The notes beneath the pieces were generated by a model, which had not been told where the DNA came from, made no database searches, and saw nothing but the letters and a program-made list of their open reading frames with translations. This document shows positions 6,497-10,867 of a DNA stretch of 10,867 nucleotides, one piece after another (within the stretch, counting starts at the first letter, position 1; each line of letters starts with the position of its first letter). The DNA is from Candidatus Nanopelagicales bacterium (lineage in GTDB: Bacteria > Actinomycetota > Actinomycetes > S36-B12): contig JALQSY010000046.1 in assembly GCA_023264215.1 (NCBI GenBank), forward strand, positions 1 to 10,867. The letters run 5' to 3'. The translations under genes and the position numbers were made by a program.

Positions 6497-6558
6497 GCAC
6501 GTATGTCGTAGGCGCGTCCCCATCTGCGTCAACGCCCGTAGCCACGGCAATCGCTCGC

Positions 6559-6564
6559 TAGGGT
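6559..6564 (+). promoter_or_regulatory. -10 box (TAGGGT) of leaderless MHS transporter operon
   Basis: TAGGGT fits TAnnnT and ends exactly 6 bases before the ATG at 6571. No separate ribosome site is seen. It would drive the three-gene run transporter, PAP2 phosphatase, alpha/beta hydrolase. Confidence 0.6.
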
Positions 6565-6570
6565 GCTGCG

Positions 6571-7896
6571 ATGTCCATCCTGCGTGCCAGCACGCCCGCG
6601 GACAAGCGCGCCCGATCGGCGGTCGTCTACGGTTCCGCTGGAACGGTCGTCGAGTGGTTCGACTACGGGCTCTACCTCTACCTCGTCCCCGTCATGTCAC
6701 CGCTCTTCTTCCCCTCCGATGACGCCATCGTCTCTGCCATCGCCAGCCTCGGTGTCTTCGCCGCGGGGTCGATCATGCGAATCGTCGGGGGTGCGTTCTT
6801 CGGAAGCATCGGGGACCGGCTCGGACGCAAGAAGGCCCTCGTCCTGTCGATCCTCATGATGACAGCGCCGATGGCGCTCACGGCGTTCCTTCCCGTCTAT
6901 GCCGTCATCGGCATCGCCGCGCCGCTGCTCTTCACGGCAATGCGCCTTCTCCAGGGGTTCTCCGCCGGCGGTGAGTACTCGGGAACGGTCGTGCAATTGG
7001 TCGAGCAGGCACCGCCTGGCAAGAGGGGTTTCGTCGCTTCCACGGCGGTGTTCACGTCGGGGCTCGGCGTGATCCTGGCATCGGCCCTGGTCGCGAGCCT
7101 GACGACGTGGACCTCGAGCGAGTTCATGAGCGACTGGGGATGGCGCATCTGCTACCTCGTCGGCGGCGCGCTGGGGCTCTTCGCCCTGGTCATGCGCCGT
7201 CGGATGCCCGAGACGGAGGAGTTCCTCGACGAGGAGCGCGAGGGCGACGTGCCGAAGCAGCCGCTGCGCTACGCGCTCACGCACCTGCCCAAGCAGGTCA
7301 TCATCGCCGCGCTGCTTGCCGGCTATGGCGGCATCCTCTACTACGTCGTCCTCGGATTCGTGCCGACGATCCTGGATTCCTTCAGCGAGATCCAGTCGGA
7401 TACGGCGCTCTGGGTCACCACCGGCATGACCGTCGTCTATGCCGTCGCGACCCCGGCCTTCGGTGCGCTCTCCGATCGCTATGGACGCAAGCTCACCTTG
7501 ACCGCAGCGGCAGTCGGGTTCACGATCCTGAGCATTCCCATGCTCTGGCTCATGACCAATGAAGGGATCATCCTGGTCATCCTCGGCGGGCTCGTGCTGC
7601 TCGTGCTGCTCATGCTCTACACCGGCCCCGTCGTCGCCGCGATCGGCGAGGAGTTCCCGTCCAAGGCTCGCTACTCAGCGCTGGCCGTCGGCTACAACCT
7701 GGGCTCGGCGGTCTTCGGCGGCACGGCGCCCCTCATCGCGGCACTTCTCATCGACTGGTTCGACACCCCGGTGGCATCGTCGTTCCTCCTCGTCCTGGCG
7801 TCCGTCATCGCGATCCCGCTGCTGCTGCGCATGCGCGATCGGCGCACGATGACGATGGAGCAGATCAACGCCGAGTTCGATACGCCAGCCACATGA
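6571..7896 (+). CDS. MHS-family (ProP-like) major facilitator proton symporter
   Basis: A 441-residue, 12-helix inner-membrane transporter of the metabolite:H+ symporter (MHS) branch of the MFS, which takes up compounds such as dicarboxylates, alpha-ketoglutarate, citrate, aromatic acids or betaine/proline. Signatures are VVEWFDYGLYLYL (26-38) at the first helix, GDRLGRKKAL (81-90) in the loop between helices 2 and 3, RLLQGFSAGGEY (125-136) in helix 4, DWGWRICYLVGG (188-199), RRMPETEEF (210-218) before the central loop, and the second-half repeat SDRYGRK (301-307). The length is at the lower end of the family's usual 430-500. It is preceded by a -10 box six bases upstream and followed by an ATGA overlap with the phosphatase gene, so the two are translationally coupled. 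Substrate cannot be read from sequence; the downstream hydrolase suggests an organic acid or a related small molecule. Confidence 0.93.
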   Translation: MSILRASTPADKRARSAVVYGSAGTVVEWFDYGLYLYLVPVMSPLFFPSDDAIVSAIASLGVFAAGSIMRIVGGAFFGSIGDRLGRKKALVLSILMMTAPMALTAFLPVYAVIGIAAPLLFTAMRLLQGFSAGGEYSGTVVQLVEQAPPGKRGFVASTAVFTSGLGVILASALVASLTTWTSSEFMSDWGWRICYLVGGALGLFALVMRRRMPETEEFLDEEREGDVPKQPLRYALTHLPKQVIIAALLAGYGGILYYVVLGFVPTILDSFSEIQSDTALWVTTGMTVVYAVATPAFGALSDRYGRKLTLTAAAVGFTILSIPMLWLMTNEGIILVILGGLVLLVLLMLYTGPVVAAIGEEFPSKARYSALAVGYNLGSAVFGGTAPLIAALLIDWFDTPVASSFLLVLASVIAIPLLLRMRDRRTMTMEQINAEFDTPAT

Positions 7897-8774
7897 CCGA
7901 GATCGCAGGGCGAGGCAGGGCCCTCGCGACCCTCGCCGCTGCGGGTGGAGCCGGCGTCGTTGGGCTCTATCTCGTCTTCGTGCGCACCCCGATCGGACAG
8001 CGCTGGGACGATCGAGCACTCCTCGGCGGCCAGCTCGCGAGCCTGGACTCCCGCCAGGCGCTCACCGCAGCCCTGCACGGCGTCCGGATCTCGACCATCG
8101 TGCTCATGATCGTCCTCCTTCTCGTGATCGGGCTCGTGCGCAAACGCCTCGTCACCGCCGTCACCATGGCTGCGGCGTTCGGGTTCTCGATCCTCAGCGC
8201 CGAGGTCCTCAAGCGAGTGCTGCCCCGTCGTGATCTGGCACCCGAGCTCAATGCATACGTCGACAACGGCAACATCGACACCTATCCGAGCGGTCACGCG
8301 ACGATCGCCATGGGCTTCGCCCTGGCACTCATCGTCGTCTCGAGCCCTCGGTACCGGACGGCGGCCGCCGCATTCGGGATGGCATGGGCTGCTGCCGTCC
8401 CTATGGCAGCCCTTGCCGCCGGCTGGCATCGACCCAGCGACGTCATGGGAGGAATGGCACTCGCTCTCATGTGGCTGGCGGGAGCGACCGCGATCGCGCT
8501 CAGACGCCGGGGAATCATCGACACCATCCCAGGATCGACGCGCCTGCTGCCCCTGATCGCTGCAGCAGTCGCGATCGGTGCTCTCATCGCGTTGACGGCG
8601 TGGGTGTTGGCAGGCGATTCCCAGGAGGTCCCTGTCAGCGGTGGCCTCGTCGCCTTCGTCTCCGCAGAGATCCTCATTGCGCTCGTCGCCGTTCTTGTCG
8701 TAAGCGCGTTCGCGTACGTCGTCCGCGGACTATCGTTCCCGCATCGTGGAAATACCAGTCCGATCGCTTCATGA
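7893..8774 (+). CDS. PAP2-superfamily membrane phosphatase with altered motif 3
   Basis: A 293-residue polytopic membrane protein with about seven to eight hydrophobic segments. The PAP2 (type 2 phosphatidic acid phosphatase) signatures are present in part. The KRVLPRRD block (107-114) stands for motif 1 but lacks the usual RP ending. YPSGHATIAM (131-140) is a full motif 2, with H135 as acid/base. AAGWHRPSDVMGG (175-187) is motif 3, with H179 as the phosphoryl acceptor and D183. The Arg normally six residues before that His is Ala here (A173). Family members dephosphorylate lipid phosphates such as undecaprenyl pyrophosphate or phosphatidic acid at the outer face of the membrane. The start overlaps the transporter stop as ATGA and has no ribosome site, so translation is probably coupled. 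Its own stop lies in an ATGA at 8771-8774. Confidence 0.88.
   Translation: MTEIAGRGRALATLAAAGGAGVVGLYLVFVRTPIGQRWDDRALLGGQLASLDSRQALTAALHGVRISTIVLMIVLLLVIGLVRKRLVTAVTMAAAFGFSILSAEVLKRVLPRRDLAPELNAYVDNGNIDTYPSGHATIAMGFALALIVVSSPRYRTAAAAFGMAWAAAVPMAALAAGWHRPSDVMGGMALALMWLAGATAIALRRRGIIDTIPGSTRLLPLIAAAVAIGALIALTAWVLAGDSQEVPVSGGLVAFVSAEILIALVAVLVVSAFAYVVRGLSFPHRGNTSPIAS
8731..8736 (+). promoter_or_regulatory. Possible internal -10 box (TATCGT) for alpha/beta hydrolase
   Basis: TATCGT inside the end of the phosphatase gene fits TAnnnT. Transcription would start near 8743 and give a leader of about 50 bases carrying the AGGGAG ribosome site. No good -35 box is seen, and the box may simply be codon sequence. 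Confidence 0.2.
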
Positions 8775-8780
8775 CAACCA

Positions 8781-8786
8781 AGGGAG
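8781..8786 (+). promoter_or_regulatory. Ribosome binding site deciding the hydrolase start (AGGGAG)
   Basis: AGGGAG lies 5 bases before the ATG at 8792. It favours that start over the in-frame ATG at 8771, which forms an ATGA overlap with the phosphatase stop but has no ribosome site. Confidence 0.6.
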
Positions 8787-8791
8787 ACCGC

Positions 8792-9991
8792 ATGGCCCAG
8801 CATCGCTTCTTCGACGACGAGGGATTCGAATTCATGGCCCTCATCACCCTGGGCTCAGCCCCCTATCGCCTCTCCGAGGCGGGAGAGGTCTTCGCGACCA
8901 CCGACAAGATCACCAACGCGGATCCTGACTCGTGGTTCGACGAGTGGATGGCCACGGCTCATCGAGTGCGCAAGATCGCAGAGGGCGCGGAGGCCGCTGG
9001 CCACATCGCATCCGCACGTGACGCGTACCTTCGCGCGGCCAACTACTCCGCGTCCGCGTTCTTCTATGTGCTCGCCACCAAGGACCCCTCCCGCGAACTG
9101 GCCACGTGGCGCTGGCACCGCGAGTGCTTCGACCACGCCATGCGGCTGTGGCCGACGCCCGTCGAGCACATCTCCATTCCGTACGAGGGCACACACCTGC
9201 ACGGCTACTTCTGGTCCGCCGGCCCCGAGCGACGACCGACGATCATCCTCAACAACGGATCGGACGGACCCGTGAGCGACATGCTCGAGATGGGCGTCGT
9301 CGACGCCCTCGCACGCGGCTACCACGCCATGACCTTCGATGGCCCCGGCCAGGGCCGTGCCCTCTACGAGCAGAAGATGTACTTCCGCTACGACTGGGAA
9401 GCGGTGATCACCCCCGTCGTTGACTTCCTCATCAAGCGCCCCGACGTCGATCCCGCCAAGCTCGTGCTCGCCGGCAACAGCCAGGGCGGCTACTGGGTGC
9501 CCCGTGCGGCGGCCTTCGAGCATCGTCTCGCGGCGATCGTGGCCGACCCCGGCGTCGTCGATGTGCGCACGTCGTGGACCGGCAAGCTGCCCGCGCAGAT
9601 GCTGCAACTCCTTGACGCCAACCAGGACGCGCAATTCGACCAGATCATGACCCAGATCGAGGACGCGAGCTCCGAGGTCCGCACCAGCCTCACCAAGCGG
9701 ATCGAGCCCTACGGGCTGCCCACCCTGTCAGCGGTCCTGCACGAACTCGACAAGTGGAACCTCACCGATGTCGCTGGCAAGATCACCTGCCCGACGCTCA
9801 TCACCGACCCCGAGGACGAGCAATTCTGGCCGGGCCAATCACAGCAGCTCTTTGACCTCATCACCGCTCCCGGCAAGGAGATCACGCACTTCACCGCCAC
9901 GGAGGGCGCGAACTGGCACTGCGAGCCCATGGCACCTCAGGTGCGCGGCCAGCGCATCTTCGACTGGATCGACACCGTGCTGCAGGCCTGA
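8792..9991 (+). CDS. Alpha/beta hydrolase with N-terminal helical domain
   Basis: A 399-residue cytoplasmic enzyme in two parts. An N-terminal, mostly helical region (about 1-120) contains a TPR-like stretch ARDAYLRAANYSASAFFYVL (75-94). It is followed by an alpha/beta hydrolase core: a strand/oxyanion segment PTIILNNGSDGP (149-160), TFDGPGQG (181-188), and the nucleophile elbow LAGNSQGGYW (226-235) with S230. Candidate acid is D339, with E341-E343 close by in TDPEDEQFWPG; H376 in ANWHCEP is the catalytic His. This layout resembles the DUF1100/FrsA-like group, which includes 2,6-dihydroxypseudooxynicotine hydrolase, a C-C bond hydrolase of nicotine breakdown. Esterase or C-C hydrolase action is plausible; the substrate is unknown. 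It is last in the run with the MHS symporter and PAP2 gene. ATG 8792 is chosen for its ribosome site; ATG 8771 would add seven residues. Confidence 0.87.
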   Translation: MAQHRFFDDEGFEFMALITLGSAPYRLSEAGEVFATTDKITNADPDSWFDEWMATAHRVRKIAEGAEAAGHIASARDAYLRAANYSASAFFYVLATKDPSRELATWRWHRECFDHAMRLWPTPVEHISIPYEGTHLHGYFWSAGPERRPTIILNNGSDGPVSDMLEMGVVDALARGYHAMTFDGPGQGRALYEQKMYFRYDWEAVITPVVDFLIKRPDVDPAKLVLAGNSQGGYWVPRAAAFEHRLAAIVADPGVVDVRTSWTGKLPAQMLQLLDANQDAQFDQIMTQIEDASSEVRTSLTKRIEPYGLPTLSAVLHELDKWNLTDVAGKITCPTLITDPEDEQFWPGQSQQLFDLITAPGKEITHFTATEGANWHCEPMAPQVRGQRIFDWIDTVLQA

Positions 9992-10001
9992 GCCTCACGA
10001 C

Positions 10002-10355
10002 CTACGCGCAGGCGATCTCCGCGACCTTGGCCGGCACTTCGCCCGCCTGGCACGCATTGAGGATCTCCACCGGTACCCAGTTGCTGCCCTCGGCCTTGAA
10101 CAGAAGCGGCAGGTACTGATCGTTCATCTTGCCCTGCACGACCGCGTAGCCGCCGTCGCACGTGAACTCCTCCACCCCGCCGAAGGTGCCTCCGGTGGCG
10201 TTGGACGCGGCTGAGTTGAGCGCCTCCTGGGAGCAGTCAGCTTCTGAGCCCCCGGAGTCGCTCGATCCGCCGCAGGCGGTGAGGGCCATCCCGGCGAGGG
10301 CGAGGCCGCTCACGGGCAGGGCGATGCTGCGCAAGGCGCGCGATGTCCGTGTCAT
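10002..10355 (-). CDS. Small four-cysteine lipoprotein of unknown function
   Basis: A 117-residue predicted lipoprotein. A basic N-terminus (MTRTSRALRS), a hydrophobic core and the lipobox ALTAC put the lipidated cysteine at C28. A Gly/Ser/Asp linker (29-39) tethers the mature domain to the outer face of the membrane. The domain contains C41, C66, C102 and C116, enough for two disulfide bonds, and conserved-looking TCDGGYAVVQGK (65-76) and SNWVPVEIL (91-99). I do not recognise the family; many actinobacterial secreted domains of similar size have this Cys spacing and a 'GGYA' strand. The open frame extends further upstream, but only the ATG at 10355 places the signal peptide at the N-terminus, and a TACGCT -10 box lies seven bases before it. 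It converges on the hydrolase gene with a 10-base gap. Confidence 0.85.
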   Translation of the reverse strand: MTRTSRALRSIALPVSGLALAGMALTACGGSSDSGGSEADCSQEALNSAASNATGGTFGGVEEFTCDGGYAVVQGKMNDQYLPLLFKAEGSNWVPVEILNACQAGEVPAKVAEIACA

Positions 10356-10362
10356 GGTGCGG

Positions 10363-10368
10363 AGCGTA
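10363..10368 (-). promoter_or_regulatory. -10 box (TACGCT) of leaderless lipoprotein gene
   Basis: On the minus strand TACGCT fits TAnnnT and ends 7 bases before the ATG at 10355. No purine-rich ribosome site intervenes. This also supports the short start over the longer open frame. Confidence 0.5.
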
Positions 10369-10421
10369 TGCCGACCGCCTTCCGCGACCGTCCTTGTGAG
10401 CAGGAAACCCATCGCTGCCGA

Positions 10422-10427
10422 TATCGT
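10422..10427 (+). promoter_or_regulatory. -10 box (TATCGT) of leaderless phzF-like gene
   Basis: TATCGT fits TAnnnT and ends exactly 6 bases before the GTG at 10434. TTGTGA (10394-10399) resembles a -35 box, but the 22-base gap is too long for standard spacing. No ribosome site is seen. Confidence 0.6.
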
Positions 10428-10433
10428 CCGAGC

Positions 10434-10867
10434 GTGACCTCCCACGCTTTCCGCCAGGTCGATGTCTTCACGGCTACGCCGCTCTTGGGCAATCCCGTCG
10501 CCGTCGTCCACGATGCCGAGGGCATCACCACCGAGCAGATGCACGCCTTCACGAGCTGGACGAATCTGTCCGAGGCGACATTCCTGCTAGAGCCGACCGA
10601 CGCCGCCGCGGACTACCGGGTGCGGATCTTCTGCCCCGGGCGCGAGCTGCCCTTCGCTGGCCATCCCACGCTGGGCACGTGCCACGCCTGGCTCGAGGCT
10701 GGCGGAGTGCCGCAGGGTGACGTCATCGTGCAGGAGTGCGGTGCGGGTCTGGTGCGAATCCGACGCAACGGCGATGTACTCGCATTCGCCGCTCCTCCGC
10801 TCCAGCGCAGCGGTCCGCTGGATGAAGCCGACGTCGATCGCATTGCCCGCGGCCTTGGACTCACGCG
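10434..10867 (+). CDS. PhzF-family isomerase/epimerase-like protein, N-terminal part
   Basis: The first 144 codons of a PhzF-superfamily protein; the family, with a diaminopimelate-epimerase-like fold, is usually 260-300 residues, so about half is visible. Signatures are FRQVDVFTATPLLGNPVAVV (6-25), the family's opening strand and 'GNP.AV' turn; NLSEATFLL (44-52) with the catalytic Glu at E47; and YRVRIFCPGRELPFAGHPTL (61-80), its most diagnostic block. The best studied member is the isomerase of phenazine biosynthesis. Most genomic members are not in phenazine clusters and have unknown substrates; nothing here suggests a phenazine pathway. The GTG start is supported by the opening motif lying close to it and by the -10 box six bases upstream. 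It is divergent from the lipoprotein gene with a 78-base gap. Confidence 0.92.
   Translation, partial: MTSHAFRQVDVFTATPLLGNPVAVVHDAEGITTEQMHAFTSWTNLSEATFLLEPTDAAADYRVRIFCPGRELPFAGHPTLGTCHAWLEAGGVPQGDVIVQECGAGLVRIRRNGDVLAFAAPPLQRSGPLDEADVDRIARGLGLT

Noticed and set aside
4740..6545. Open frame of 601 codons on the minus strand across the peptidase, transpeptidase and SGNH genes
   Set aside because: It crosses three well-supported genes in the wrong frame, has Arg/Gly/Ala-rich noise composition and no recognisable domain.
8384..8791. Upstream extension of the alpha/beta hydrolase frame into the phosphatase gene
   Set aside because: The extra residues are Arg/Pro/Ser-rich noise in a different frame of the phosphatase gene; the ribosome site supports the ATG at 8792.
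10356..10544. N-terminal extension of the lipoprotein frame
   Set aside because: It would bury the signal peptide and lipobox about 90 residues in and run antisense through the phzF-like start.
1..10867. tRNA, rRNA, CRISPR array, insertion sequence, prophage or defence genes
   Set aside because: None seen; nearly every base is covered by the listed genes and the gaps are 6 to 116 bases.

Overview
The window is high-GC, almost wall-to-wall coding DNA from an actinobacterium (Actinomycetota). The evidence is a GTP-type PEP carboxykinase, strong GC bias at third codon positions, GTG starts, an actinobacterial-style CsoR operator, and many promoters in which a TAnnnT -10 box sits only 6-7 bases before the start codon (leaderless transcripts). 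I cannot place the genus. There are no rRNA or tRNA genes, insertion sequences, CRISPR arrays or prophage genes. No stretch longer than about 120 bases lacks a gene.

Layout. Positions 1-695 (-) hold the N-terminal part of PEP carboxykinase (pckG), cut by the window edge. Positions 794-3028 (-) hold a complete Cu(I)-type P1B ATPase (copA). Divergent from it is a small CsbD-family stress protein (3145-3381, +), then an AhpD-like CxxC protein (3444-3815, +). The promoter of the latter is overlaid by a near-ideal CsoR-type copper operator. A YbjQ-family protein follows convergently (3822-4187, -). These four genes look like a small metal and envelope/oxidative stress neighbourhood.

Positions 4255-5651 (+) carry an S51-family (peptidase E-like) serine peptidase and an exported L,D-transpeptidase. 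A membrane-anchored SGNH hydrolase (5633-6484, -) overlaps the transpeptidase tail by 19 bases. Positions 6571-9991 (+) form an apparent operon: an MHS-family proton symporter, a PAP2-superfamily membrane phosphatase starting in an ATGA overlap, and a cytoplasmic alpha/beta hydrolase. A small four-cysteine lipoprotein (10002-10355, -) lies convergent to it. Divergent from the lipoprotein is the start of a PhzF-family protein (10434 to the window end).

The most notable signals are regulatory. First, a perfect 7-bp inverted repeat (ATACCCC-AG-GGGGTAT) sits on the promoter of the AhpD-like gene rather than on copA, which implies copper control of a CxxC redox protein. Second, at least six genes on both strands share the geometry TAnnnT, six bases, start codon. 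Third, a long inverted repeat covers the probable csbD -10 box in the copA/csbD divergent region. The protein families themselves are known ones. The hydrolase operon and the lipoprotein have no assigned substrate or role.
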